A DNA stretch of 64,000 nucleotides from Goodfellowiella coeruleoviolacea. Lineage in GTDB: Bacteria; Actinomycetota; Actinomycetes; Mycobacteriales; Pseudonocardiaceae. The DNA is taken from positions 293,158 to 357,157 of the forward strand of contig NZ_JAMTCK010000010.1 in assembly GCF_024171785.1 (NCBI RefSeq), read 5' to 3'. Within the stretch, counting starts at the first letter, position 1; every line of letters begins with the position of its first letter. The notes beneath the pieces are model-generated. The model ran no database searches, was not told where the DNA came from, and saw only the letters and a list, made by a program, of their open reading frames with translations. Positions 1 through 8,011 of this stretch are shown in pieces. The translations under genes and the position numbers were made by a program.

Positions 1-1
1 C

Positions 2-493
2 AAGGTGGTCATCCACACCGCCAACGCCGACAGCGACGAGCACGCGCGCTGGTTCTACGACGGGATCAGGGCCAAGGGCGTCGCCTGGGACATCACCGGC
101 CTGTCGTACTACTGCATGTGGCACGGTCCGCTGTCCACCCTGTACGCGGTGATCACCGACATGAGGTCCCGCTACGGCAAGGACGTGCTCGTGGTGGAGA
201 CGGCCTACCCGTTCACGTCGGCCGACGCGGACGGCACCGGCAACAGCGTCACCTCCGGCTGCGCGGACTACCCGCTGACCTGGCAGGGGCAGGCGACCCA
301 CTTCGCCCACGTGCAGAACACGGCCCGCAACGCGGGCGCGGTCGGCGTCTTCTACTGGGAGCCGACGTGGTACGCGGTCCCCGGCAACGGCTGGGACCCG
401 GCTGACATCGCCCACAGCGGCGACGGCTGGGACAACATGGCCGTCTTCAACTGGACCGGCGGGGTGAACCCGACCATCAGGTGGACGCCGTAG
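2..493 (+). CDS. Arabinogalactan endo-beta-1,4-galactanase, GH53 (3' part only)
   Basis: The last 163 codons of a GH53 endo-galactanase; the 5' part with signal peptide and acid/base Glu lies left of the window. The family hydrolyses beta-1,4-galactan side chains of pectin, normally outside the cell. Visible GH53 hallmarks are VLVVETAYPF, whose Glu (codon 197-199) is the expected nucleophile, the aromatic stretch GVFYWEPTWYAVPGNGWDP and the closing WDNMAVFNW segment. The chain ends 12 residues after that, so no carbohydrate-binding module follows. A hairpin lies just downstream. The family call is strong; substrate detail is inferred from the family. Confidence 0.9.
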   Translation, partial: KVVIHTANADSDEHARWFYDGIRAKGVAWDITGLSYYCMWHGPLSTLYAVITDMRSRYGKDVLVVETAYPFTSADADGTGNSVTSGCADYPLTWQGQATHFAHVQNTARNAGAVGVFYWEPTWYAVPGNGWDPADIAHSGDGWDNMAVFNWTGGVNPTIRWTP

Positions 494-505
494 CGGTCAC
501 CGCGA

Positions 506-541
506 TCCTCCCGCCGGTGCCGCGCCGGCCGCCGGGGAGGA
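506..541 (+). terminator. Hairpin after the GH53 gene
   Basis: TCCTCCC (506-512) pairs with GGGAGGA (535-541), with a nested GCCGG/CCGGC stem. There is no T-run, as is usual in actinomycetes. It separates the galactanase from the next transcription unit. Confidence 0.5.
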
Positions 542-558
542 CACCCGGACACCGCTCG

Positions 559-577
559 ATGTAACCGCTGCTACATT
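559..577 (+). promoter_or_regulatory. Palindrome over the -10 box of the ChrB-domain gene
   Basis: ATGTA (559-563) and TACAT (572-576) form an 8-nt-spaced inverted repeat. The right arm is part of TACATT (572-577), a good -10 box lying 7 nt before the GTG at 585. No Shine-Dalgarno sequence is seen, so the transcript is probably leaderless and the palindrome a repressor site. Confidence 0.45.
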
Positions 578-584
578 TCCGCTT

Positions 585-1136
585 GTGACTGAACAGCGCG
601 CGCCGTCCCGGTGGCTGGTGTTGGTGGTGCGGGTGCCGGCCGACCCCAGCCGGCACCGGGTGGCCGTGTGGCGGGAACTGCGGCGGGTGGGCGCGCTGTC
701 GCTGGGGCAGGGTGCCTGGGTGGTGCCGGACGCCCCGGTGTTCGCCGACGGGGTGGCCCGGGTGGTCGAGCTGGCCCGGCGCGGCGGGGGTGAGGTGCTG
801 GTGCTGGACGCGGCCGGGCGGGCGCAGCCCGACGCGGCCCGGCTGGAGGCGCTGTTCACCGCGGAGCGGGCCGAGGAGTGGGCCGAGTTCCTCGCCGACT
901 GCGACAAGTTCGACGCCGAGATCGACAAGGAGATCCGCACCCGCAAGTTCACGCTGGCCGAGTTGGAGGAGGAAGAGCAGAGCCTGGAACGGCTGCGCCG
1001 CTGGCACCGCGCCATCACGGCCCGCGACGTGTTCGGCGCGCCCGCCGCGGTCGACGCCGGGCAGCGGCTCCAGCACTGCGCCGACCGGCTGGCCGACTAC
1101 ACCGAGCAGGTCTTCCAGGCCCTGCACCAGATGTGA
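585..1136 (+). CDS. ChrB N-terminal domain protein
   Basis: A 183-aa protein matching the ChrB N-terminal family: RWLVLVVRVPADPSRHRVAVWRELRRVGALSLGQGAWVVPD at the N-terminus (given here only as landmarks RWLVLVV, WRELRRVGAL and GAWVVP), then an acidic helical segment (LAELEEEEQSLERLRRW, residues about 125-145). ChrB proteins regulate or assist chromate resistance; the classic rhodanese-like C-terminal domain is absent, so this is the short actinobacterial form, usually paired with an MFS transporter as here. Start GTG 585 is set by the -10 box 7 nt upstream and the lack of an SD sequence. Chromate itself as the inducer is unproven. Confidence 0.75.
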   Translation: MTEQRAPSRWLVLVVRVPADPSRHRVAVWRELRRVGALSLGQGAWVVPDAPVFADGVARVVELARRGGGEVLVLDAAGRAQPDAARLEALFTAERAEEWAEFLADCDKFDAEIDKEIRTRKFTLAELEEEEQSLERLRRWHRAITARDVFGAPAAVDAGQRLQHCADRLADYTEQVFQALHQM

Positions 1137-1275
1137 CCCCCCGATCCCCCGTGCTCCTCTCCCGACTCCCCCCGAGCACAGCGAGGACCAGGCCGGTGAA
1201 CCCGGCTGCGGGGGCAGACCCGCACGTCGACGACCGCGCCCGCGCCACCGTGGTGGCGGGGCGGAGGAGGCCCGG

Positions 1276-2466
1276 ATGAGCAGCGCGTCGCCCGCACAGA
1301 CCACCCCGGCCGCACTGGGCCGACTGCTGCCGCTGTACGCGGCGGGGTTCGTCACCGCGTTCGGCGCGCACAGCATCGCCGCCAGCCTCGGCGACTACAC
1401 CCAGGCGGGTGCGGCGGCCTCGCTGCTCGCGTTGGGGCTGCTGCTGGCGGTCTACGACGGCGCCGAGGTCGTCCTCAAGCCGGTATTCGGGTCGCTGGCC
1501 GACCGCGTCGGGCCGCGCCCGGTGCTGCTGGGCGGGCTGTTGGCCTTCGCCGCCGCGTCCGCGGCGTTCGTGCTCGCCGGCAGCCCCGCGCTGGTCGGCC
1601 TGGCCCGCCTCGGGCAGGGTGCCGCCGCTGCCGCGTTCTCCCCGGCGGCGGGCGCGCTGGTGGCCCGGTTGTCCCCGCAGGCGCGGCACGGCCGCGCGTT
1701 CGGCGGCTACGGCGGCTGGAAGGGCCTGGGCCACGCGTTCGGTCCCGTCCTGGGGGGCGTCCTGATCACGCTCGGCGGCTATCTGCTGCTGTTCGGCGTG
1801 CTCGGGGGGCTCGCGCTGGTGGTCGCGGTCTGGGCCGCGGTGGCGGTGCCCGCCGTGGCGCCGCTGCCCCGGGCCCGGCAGACCGTGCTGGACCTGGCCC
1901 GGCGCCTGGCCGCCGGGGGCTTCCTGCGGCCGACCGCGACGCTGGCGGGGGCGACCGCGGCCCTCGCGGTCGGGGTCGGGTTCCTGCCCGTGTCCGGCGC
2001 CGGGCACGGGCTCGACCCGCTGGCCACCGGGGCGGTGGTGTCCCTGCTGGCCGCTACCGCCGCGCTGGTCCAGCCCTGGGCCGGGCGGGCCCGCGACGCC
2101 GGACGGATCGGGGACGCGGCGGGCATGGCGGTCGGTCTCGCGCTGGCCGCGGCGGGCATGGCGGCCAGCACCGTGCTGCCCGGCGTCGCCGGTCTCGCGC
2201 TGGCCGCGCTCGCCGTCGGCGCCGGCACCGGCCTGGCGACCCCGATCGGGTTCGCGCACCTGGCCGCCGCCACCCCGGCCGAGCGGCTCGGGCAGACGAT
2301 GGGGGCGGCCGAGGTCGGCCGCGAACTGGGCGACGCCGGCGGCCCGCTGCTGGTGGGCGCCCTGGCCGCCGCCAGCACCCTCAGCCTCGGCCTGCTCGGC
2401 CTGGCCGGGCTGCTGGCCGCCCTCGCCCTGGTGGTCGCCGTCACCGCGCGCACTGCCCGCCGGTAG
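1276..2466 (+). CDS. MFS transporter (ChrB-associated)
   Basis: A 396-aa major facilitator with twelve hydrophobic segments. Loop 2-3 carries motif A in the form GSLADRVGPRPVLLGG (residues about 73-88). The start ATG 1276 follows GGAGGAGG (1263-1270) at good spacing; the longer open frame upstream is only a shadow of the ChrB gene. It sits 139 bp after the ChrB-domain gene on the same strand, a common actinobacterial pairing, so export of the toxicant sensed by that protein is the likely job. The family call is firm; substrate unknown. Confidence 0.85.
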   Translation: MSSASPAQTTPAALGRLLPLYAAGFVTAFGAHSIAASLGDYTQAGAAASLLALGLLLAVYDGAEVVLKPVFGSLADRVGPRPVLLGGLLAFAAASAAFVLAGSPALVGLARLGQGAAAAAFSPAAGALVARLSPQARHGRAFGGYGGWKGLGHAFGPVLGGVLITLGGYLLLFGVLGGLALVVAVWAAVAVPAVAPLPRARQTVLDLARRLAAGGFLRPTATLAGATAALAVGVGFLPVSGAGHGLDPLATGAVVSLLAATAALVQPWAGRARDAGRIGDAAGMAVGLALAAAGMAASTVLPGVAGLALAALAVGAGTGLATPIGFAHLAAATPAERLGQTMGAAEVGRELGDAGGPLLVGALAAASTLSLGLLGLAGLLAALALVVAVTARTARR

Positions 2467-2489
2467 GCGGCCCGCCCGGCCCGGCGGTG

Positions 2490-2954
2490 TCAGCGCACCT
2501 TGCGCACGCGGGTCGTGTCGAGGTCGGCGAGGGTGCCGGCGGAGCCGATCGGCTGGAGCCGAGGCAGCGGCTGGCCGTGGTCGTCGACGAGGACGGAGTG
2601 GGTCTCGCCGGGGGCGAAGGCATGGCGTTCGCCCCACTGCCGCAGGGCGACGATGACGGTGAACAGGTCGCGCCCGGCCGGGGTGAGGGTGTAGAGCTGC
2701 CGCCGCCCGGAGGGGGCGGTCCGCCGGTCGAGGACGCCGCGCTCGACCAGGCGGCGGAGCCGGTCGGTGAGGATGTTGCGGGCGATCCCGGTGCGCTGCT
2801 GGAAGTCGGTGAACGCGCGCGCGCCGTCCATGGCGTCGCGGACGATGAGCAGGCTCCAGCGGTCTCCGACCAGGTCGAGGGTTCGTGCTACCGGGCAGGT
2901 CGGGTCGGTCCAGGTCAGGTCCTCGGCACTGATCGCGGTCCCGGTTCGCGCCAC
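2490..2954 (-). CDS. HxlR-family winged-helix regulator
   Basis: About 154 aa. The N-terminal TCPVARTLDLVGDRWSLLIV is the HxlR signature, including the conserved Cys seen in redox-responsive members, followed by helix-turn-helix (ARAFTDFQQRTGIARNILTDRL) and wing (RRQLYTLTPAGRDLF); the motif pieces lie at residues about 15-110. Two tandem GTG codons (2957, 2954) are possible starts; 2954 is chosen because AGGGAGG ends 4 nt before it, against 1 nt for the other. It is divergent from the MFS gene at 3043, which it probably controls. Confidence 0.85.
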   Translation of the reverse strand: MARTGTAISAEDLTWTDPTCPVARTLDLVGDRWSLLIVRDAMDGARAFTDFQQRTGIARNILTDRLRRLVERGVLDRRTAPSGRRQLYTLTPAGRDLFTVIVALRQWGERHAFAPGETHSVLVDDHGQPLPRLQPIGSAGTLADLDTTRVRKVR

Positions 2955-2978
2955 CACGCCTCCCTGAAGAGTTGCTGA

Positions 2979-3007
2979 TTGAAACCATTCTGCCCTACGG
3001 TCTAAAC
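2979..3007 (+). promoter_or_regulatory. Predicted promoter of the second MFS gene
   Basis: TTGAAA (2979-2984) and CTAAAC (3002-3007) are separated by 17 nt, within the 88-bp region shared with the divergent HxlR gene. This gives a leader of roughly 30 nt ending in GAGGGGAG. Confidence 0.3.
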
Positions 3008-3042
3008 AGTTGCATTTTGCTACTGATCGAGGGGAGTGCGGG

Positions 3043-4251
3043 ATGGGCCTGACCATCGGCCGGAGGACGGTGTTCGCCGCGGTCTGCGCGGTCGCCGTCG
3101 CGAGCATCTACGCCGCCCAGCCCGTACTCGCCCAGATCGGCGCCGACCTGGGCGTGGCAGCGGCTCACCTGGGCTGGGTCGTCGCGGCGGGCCAGCTCGG
3201 CTACCTGGTGGGGCTGGCCGTTCTGGTCCCGTTGGGCGACATGCTGGACCGGCGCGCGCTCCTGGCGGGGCACCTGCTGCTGACCGCGGTGGGAGCGGTG
3301 CTGGCCGCGACCGCCCCCCGGACCTGGGTGCTGCTCGTGGGGCTGGCCGTCGCCGGCCTGTTCGCGGTCGTCGTCCAGACGACCGTCGCCTACGCCGCGG
3401 CCCTGTCCACACCCGGGCAGCGCGGCCGCACCCTCGGCGCGGTGACCTCCGGTGTCGTCGTCGGCATTCTCGGCGCCCGCGTCGCGGCCGGCGCCCTGGC
3501 CTCGGCCTGGGGCTGGCGCAGCGTGTACGCCGCGCTCGCCGTGCTCCTGGTGACGCTGGCGTGCCTGGTCCTGCGGACGCTGCCACCGGACCCGCGCACC
3601 GACAGGCCCGCGTACCGACAGGTGCTGACCTCACTGGCCGGCCTGGCCGGTGAGCGGCTGTTCCTCTCGCGCGGGCTGATCGCGTTCTTCCTGTTCGCCT
3701 CCTTCGGCACGCTGTGGAGCGGCCTGGCACTGCCGCTCGCGGCCGCGCCGTGGCAGCTGAGCACCGCGCAGATCGGCCTGTTCGGTCTCGCCGGCCTCAT
3801 CGGCGCGCTCGGCGCGGCCCGGGCGGGACGCTGGGCCGACGCGGGGCGGGCGAGCACCGTCACGGGCGCCTCGCTCGCGCTGCTGGCCGTCTCGTGGCTG
3901 GCCATCGGGCACACCTCGGGGCCGCTGTGGCCGGTCGTGCTCGGCGTGGTCGTGCTCGACTTCGCCGTGCAGGCCGTGCACGTGAGCAACCAGCACCTGC
4001 TCACCACGGCCCACCCGCACCGCACCAGCAGCGCCATCGGCGGCTACATGATCTTCTACTCGCTCGGCTCCGCCCTCGGCGCCACCAGCACGACCACCGT
4101 GTTCGCCGCCGCCGGCTGGATCGGCTCCAGCGTCCTCGGCGCGGCCTTCGCCGCCTGCGCGTTCGCGGTCTGGGCGGTGGACCGCCGGGTGGCGCCCACC
4201 GCCCGCCCGGCCGCGTGCGGGAACCGGGCGCGGCCCGCGAACCAGCCCTGA
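3043..4251 (+). CDS. MFS transporter, drug-efflux type
   Basis: A 402-aa, 12-segment major facilitator. LVPLGDMLDRRALLAG (residues about 63-78) is a motif A variant, and the N-terminal IYAAQPVLAQIGADLG resembles the YnfM/AraJ-like group. ATG 3043 is chosen over an in-frame TTG at 3010 because GAGGGGAG (3029-3036) lies 6 nt before it. Divergence from an HxlR regulator fits an inducible efflux pump for a toxic small molecule; substrate not predictable. Confidence 0.85.
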   Translation: MGLTIGRRTVFAAVCAVAVASIYAAQPVLAQIGADLGVAAAHLGWVVAAGQLGYLVGLAVLVPLGDMLDRRALLAGHLLLTAVGAVLAATAPRTWVLLVGLAVAGLFAVVVQTTVAYAAALSTPGQRGRTLGAVTSGVVVGILGARVAAGALASAWGWRSVYAALAVLLVTLACLVLRTLPPDPRTDRPAYRQVLTSLAGLAGERLFLSRGLIAFFLFASFGTLWSGLALPLAAAPWQLSTAQIGLFGLAGLIGALGAARAGRWADAGRASTVTGASLALLAVSWLAIGHTSGPLWPVVLGVVVLDFAVQAVHVSNQHLLTTAHPHRTSSAIGGYMIFYSLGSALGATSTTTVFAAAGWIGSSVLGAAFAACAFAVWAVDRRVAPTARPAACGNRARPANQP

Positions 4252-4319
4252 CCTCGCCCGGGGCCACGACCGGCACGACCTGGCTCACCGGCCTCAGCGC
4301 CCGACCCCGCCCCGCCGGC

Positions 4320-5000
4320 CTACAGGGACGCTCCGGCGCACTGGACCAGCTGCTGCCCGGTGATCGCGCCCCCGTCCGGGCCGAGCAGGAACGCGGTCAG
4401 GCCGGCGACCTCCTCGGGGGTGACCAGCCGACCCAGGGGCGGACGCACCGGTGGGGTGTGCGCGCGGCCGGGGTCGGCCAGCATCGGGGTGTCGGTCGGG
4501 CCGGGCGCGACCACGTTCACCGTGATGCCCCGGCCGGCCAGTTCCGCGGCCCAGGAGCGGGCCAACGCGCCCAGCGCGGCCTTGGTCGCGGCGTACTGGC
4601 TCTTGCCGGCCACCCCGGCGGCGGTGCGGCTGCCCACCAGCACGATCCGCGCGCCGTCGGGCAGCCGGTCGGCGAGCGCGTCGACCAGGATCGTGGCGGC
4701 CTGCACGTGCACCAGCCACATCCGCTCACCGTCGCGCGCCGACAGCGCGCCCAGCGGCGCGGACCGCTGCAGCCCGGCGGCGTGCACGACCGCGTGCGGT
4801 GGGGGGACCTCGCGCAGCAGGCCCGCCAGCAGCTCGGGCCGGGCCAGGTCCGCGCCCCGCCAGGTCAGGCCGGGCGCCTCGGCCGGGCGGCGCCGGCTGA
4901 TCCCGGTGACCTGCCAGCCCTCGCGCAGCAGCCGGGCGCAGATGGCCGCGCCGATCCCGGAGCTGACGCCGGTGACCACCGCGTGCCGGGGCTCAGCCAC
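4320..5000 (-). CDS. SDR-family dehydrogenase, last gene of catabolic operon
   Basis: A 226-aa classical short-chain dehydrogenase. The NAD(P) motif TGVSSGIG is at residues 10-17, the VHAAG structural motif follows, and the catalytic Ser-Tyr-Lys is seen in VGSRTAAGVAGKSQYAATK. PG and TDTPM segments close the fold. It overlaps the sialidase-like gene by 8 bp, so it is translationally coupled to the nine-gene operon. A role in oxidising a hydroxyl of the imported sugar or its acid is inferred only from context. Confidence 0.85.
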   Translation of the reverse strand: MAEPRHAVVTGVSSGIGAAICARLLREGWQVTGISRRRPAEAPGLTWRGADLARPELLAGLLREVPPPHAVVHAAGLQRSAPLGALSARDGERMWLVHVQAATILVDALADRLPDGARIVLVGSRTAAGVAGKSQYAATKAALGALARSWAAELAGRGITVNVVAPGPTDTPMLADPGRAHTPPVRPPLGRLVTPEEVAGLTAFLLGPDGGAITGQQLVQCAGASL

Positions 5001-6201
5001 GCTCCACCCACTCCGGCCGCACCCGCACGTACTTGATCGCCTGCCGGAAGTAGGTGAACGCCAGGTGCAGCGCGCCGTCCGGGGTCTGCGCGATCGACGG
5101 GTAGGACAGCTCCCGGTTGAGTTTGTCCCGGGAGTTGTTGGTCAGGCAGTGCCCGTCGCCGACCTCCAGGTCACGCCGCCGCGGCCAGGTGTGGCCGCCG
5201 TCAGAGGACAGCGCCAGGCTCAGCGGCGCGCGCGGCGCACCCCAGAACGCGGTGCGCCCGCCCTCGGCCGGCCCCGGCTCGGGCTCGCCGCCCGGGACGG
5301 GCGCGGCGACGGTGGTGTGGCCGTCGTCGCTGATCTCGTCGTAGAGCGAGACCCGCCGGCCGGTCGCGTCCGCGCGGCTGCTGTGGTTGTAGACCAGGGC
5401 CAGCCGGCCGTCGCGCAACGGCACGTACTGGATCGAGGAGTTGTTGTTGGGCAGCCCGGTGGCCACCGGCGGCGTCCACGTCCACCCGTGGTCCGTGGAG
5501 ACGCTGCGCATGACGTGGTCGGCCCAGCGGCTGCGGAACAGCGCCAGCAGGGTGCCGTCGGCCAGCGGGTGGATGTTCATGTGCACGCACCCGGTGCTGT
5601 CGGGCACATCCCGGCGCAGCCACGTCGCGCCCGCGTCGTCGGAGACCATCACCGCGCTGGTGTCGTGGTCACCCACCCACGCGCGGCCCGGGGTGGCCAC
5701 GCAGTGGAACACCGGCAGCAGCCACCGGCCGGTGGGCAGCACGACCGGGGGCTGGCGCACGAAGATCCCGCCGTCGGCGGTGGCGGGGAACAGGGTCCGC
5801 GGCGGCGACCAGGTGGCGCCGGCGTCGGTGGAGACGCGCAGCCGCACCTCGGCGGTGTCCTGGTGCCCGGCGCGCTGGGCGGTGTAGTACAGCCACACCT
5901 GGCCCTCGGGGGTGACGGCGAGCACCGGGTTCTGCTCGGAGCGGGTCGCGTCCCCCGACAGCCGCACCGGCGCGCTCCAGGTGTGCCCGCCCGGGGCCAG
6001 CCGGGAGAACCAGATCGAGATGTCGGACACGCCCTCCTGCGTCCCCCCGAACCAGACGCAGCCCAGGTCCCCGCCGGGCAGCACCGCGAGGTTGGCGGCG
6101 TGGTTCTGCACGGCGGGCGCGGGCAGGAACGCCTCGATTCGCTCGGCGTCGTCCGGGTGGGGCCGGAGCACGCCGTCGGTGCGCGGGGCCGCGCCGCTCA
6201 C
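4993..6201 (-). CDS. Sialidase-fold (BNR/Asp-box) glycoside-active protein, cytoplasmic
   Basis: 402 aa with four Asp-box-like motifs (STDAGATW, SDDAGATW, STDHGWTW, SSDGGHTW), giving the six-bladed sialidase fold. Conserved segments include NHAANLAVLPGGDL near the N-terminus, RSEQNPVL, GCVHMNIHPL, NNNSSIQ and NRELSYPSI. No signal peptide and no FRIP motif are present, unlike secreted GH33 sialidases, so the substrate must be imported. It overlaps the aldolase gene by 4 bp. Databases usually label this group exo-alpha-sialidase, but true sialidase activity is not established; another glycosidase or lyase acting on the transported compound is as likely. Confidence 0.75.
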   Translation of the reverse strand: MSGAAPRTDGVLRPHPDDAERIEAFLPAPAVQNHAANLAVLPGGDLGCVWFGGTQEGVSDISIWFSRLAPGGHTWSAPVRLSGDATRSEQNPVLAVTPEGQVWLYYTAQRAGHQDTAEVRLRVSTDAGATWSPPRTLFPATADGGIFVRQPPVVLPTGRWLLPVFHCVATPGRAWVGDHDTSAVMVSDDAGATWLRRDVPDSTGCVHMNIHPLADGTLLALFRSRWADHVMRSVSTDHGWTWTPPVATGLPNNNSSIQYVPLRDGRLALVYNHSSRADATGRRVSLYDEISDDGHTTVAAPVPGGEPEPGPAEGGRTAFWGAPRAPLSLALSSDGGHTWPRRRDLEVGDGHCLTNNSRDKLNRELSYPSIAQTPDGALHLAFTYFRQAIKYVRVRPEWVERG

Positions 6202-6974
6202 CGCGCCTGCTCCTCGGTGCGCGCGGCGAGCAGGTGTGTCCGCGCCGCGGTCTCCAGGTGCACCACGTCCGAGGCGATGGAGGCGAAGGTGTAGCCCTGG
6301 GCCAGCCGCAGCGCCGCGGTGTCCCCGTCGGGGGTGTGGATGCCGGCGGCGATGCCCGCCGCGGCCGCGGCCTGCCGCACGCGCCGCACGGCGTCCTCGA
6401 ACACCGCGTCCACCGACCGGTCGGCCACGTGCGCCCCACCGACGGCCAGCCGCAGGTCCGAGGGGCCCACGTACACGCCGTCCAGGCCGGGCGTGGCACA
6501 GATCCGCTCCACGTTGGCCAGACCGTCCGGGGTTTCGATCATGGCCAGCACCACGGTGGCGGCGTGCGCCTCCGCCGGCGCCGGGCCGATCCGCAGGCCC
6601 GAGCGCATCGGCCCGTAGGAGCGGCGACCCAAGGGCGGGTAGCGGGTGGCGGCGACCGCCCTGGCGGCGTCCTCGGCGGTGTCCACCAGCGGCACGATCA
6701 CCCCGGCCGCGCCCGCGTCCAGTGCCCGGCCGATCGGGGTGGGGTCGTTGGCCTCCACCCGCACCAGGCCCACCGACGCGCCGCCCGCGTCGATGGCGGT
6801 CAGCCCGGCCAGCAGCCCGGCGTAGCCGAGCAGACCGTGCTGGGCGTCCAGGCAGACGTAGTCGTAGCCGAGCCGCGCGATCCGCTCGGTTGCCACCGGC
6901 GCGTCCAGCACCGACCAGTAACCGAGAACCCGCTCGCGGCGGCGCAGGCGGGCGGCGAAGGCACTGGGCGTCAT
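6198..6974 (-). CDS. HpcH/HpaI-family aldolase
   Basis: 258 aa. The family cleaves 2-keto-3-deoxy or 4-hydroxy-2-keto acids to pyruvate plus an aldehyde, using a divalent metal. Visible residues are the His in DAQHGLLGY, Arg in GLVRVEAND, and the metal ligands Glu in MIETPDGLAN and Asp in VYVGPSDLRL. ATG 6974 follows AAGGAG at 7-nt spacing. A longer frame upstream belongs to a neighbouring gene's shadow. Its place between an AKR and the sialidase-like gene suggests it splits a sugar-acid intermediate. Confidence 0.88.
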   Translation of the reverse strand: MTPSAFAARLRRRERVLGYWSVLDAPVATERIARLGYDYVCLDAQHGLLGYAGLLAGLTAIDAGGASVGLVRVEANDPTPIGRALDAGAAGVIVPLVDTAEDAARAVAATRYPPLGRRSYGPMRSGLRIGPAPAEAHAATVVLAMIETPDGLANVERICATPGLDGVYVGPSDLRLAVGGAHVADRSVDAVFEDAVRRVRQAAAAAGIAAGIHTPDGDTAALRLAQGYTFASIASDVVHLETAARTHLLAARTEEQAR

Positions 6975-7021
6975 ACGGGTGTTCTCCTTGTTCTCAGTTC
7001 GCATCGGGCACTGCGGCGGGT

Positions 7022-8011
7022 TCAACGGTTGTAGGCGGGCATCGGGCCCCGCAGCCGCGCGCCCACCTCGTCGCAGGCGGCGCGGACGTCCTCGGGCAGC
7101 GCACCGGCCGCGGCGGCGGCCAGGTTGGCGCGCAGCTGCTCCACCCGGGAGCCGCCCAGCAGCACGGCGCCGACCCCGGGCTGGCCCAGCAGCCACCGCA
7201 GCGACAGCTCCGCCAGCCCCAGCCCCGCGCCCTCGGCGACCGCCCGCAGCTGCTCCACCGCGGCGAACAGGCCGGGATCCCAGTAGCGGTCGCGGTACAT
7301 GCCGGCCAGCGCCGAATCCCCGAACCGGCCGCTGCGCGGGATCTCGTCGACGCGGTGCCGCCCGGTCAGCAGGCCACCGCCCAGCGGGTTGTAGACCATG
7401 GTCACCAGGCCGCTGGTGCGGGCGTACTCCAGGTACTCCTCCTCCACGCGCCGCGCCAGCAGGTTGTACAGCTGCTGGGCGAGCACGGGCCGCGGCGCGC
7501 CCACCCGGTCGGCGGCGTGGGTGAGTTCGGCGATCTGCCAGGCCGCGTGGTTGGACACGCCCAGCGCCAGCACGCTGCCCTCGGCGACGAACTCCGCCAC
7601 GGTGGCCAGCGTGTCCTCGATCGGGGTGGCGCGGTCGGGCTGGTGCAGGTAGAACAGGTCGATCCGGTCGGTGCCCAGTCGGCGCAGGCTGCCGTGCAGG
7701 CAGGCCCGCAGCGCCGCCGGGGACAGCGGGGGGTGCCCGCCGGCGTCCGGGTGCGGCATGCCGGCCTTGGTGGCCAGCACGACCTGGTCGCGCCGGGTGC
7801 GCAGCAGCCCGGCCAGGATCTGCTCGGTGCGCCCGCCGGCGTAGGCGTTGGCCGTGTCGACGCCGGTGATGCCGGCCTCCAGCGCGGCGTCCACCATGAC
7901 GGCGGCACCGGCGGCGTCCACGGTGTCACCGAAGGTCATCGTGCCGAGCACGAGCCGGGACAGCGCCACCGGCACGCCAGGCAGCACGATCGGATCCGGC
8001 GAGGGGGTCAC
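7022..8011 (-). CDS. Aldo/keto reductase
   Basis: 329 aa with the whole catalytic tetrad: Asp in GVDTANAYAGG, Tyr in the same motif, Lys in LATKAGM and His in LFYLHQPD. LVLGTMTFGD is the typical N-terminal strand, and the C-terminal LLGGSRVEQL binds cofactor phosphate. GTG 8011 overlaps the stop of the upstream ATPase gene (GTGA). The initiation region AAGGAGAACACCCGT is identical to that of the aldolase gene, and both proteins begin with Thr-Pro-Ser after the start residue. It probably interconverts aldehyde and alcohol forms of the sugar substrate. Confidence 0.88.
   Translation of the reverse strand: MTPSPDPIVLPGVPVALSRLVLGTMTFGDTVDAAGAAVMVDAALEAGITGVDTANAYAGGRTEQILAGLLRTRRDQVVLATKAGMPHPDAGGHPPLSPAALRACLHGSLRRLGTDRIDLFYLHQPDRATPIEDTLATVAEFVAEGSVLALGVSNHAAWQIAELTHAADRVGAPRPVLAQQLYNLLARRVEEEYLEYARTSGLVTMVYNPLGGGLLTGRHRVDEIPRSGRFGDSALAGMYRDRYWDPGLFAAVEQLRAVAEGAGLGLAELSLRWLLGQPGVGAVLLGGSRVEQLRANLAAAAAGALPEDVRAACDEVGARLRGPMPAYNR

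Noticed and set aside
4252..4319. Terminator between convergent MFS and SDR genes
   Set aside because: Only short GGCC pairings are visible; no convincing stem.
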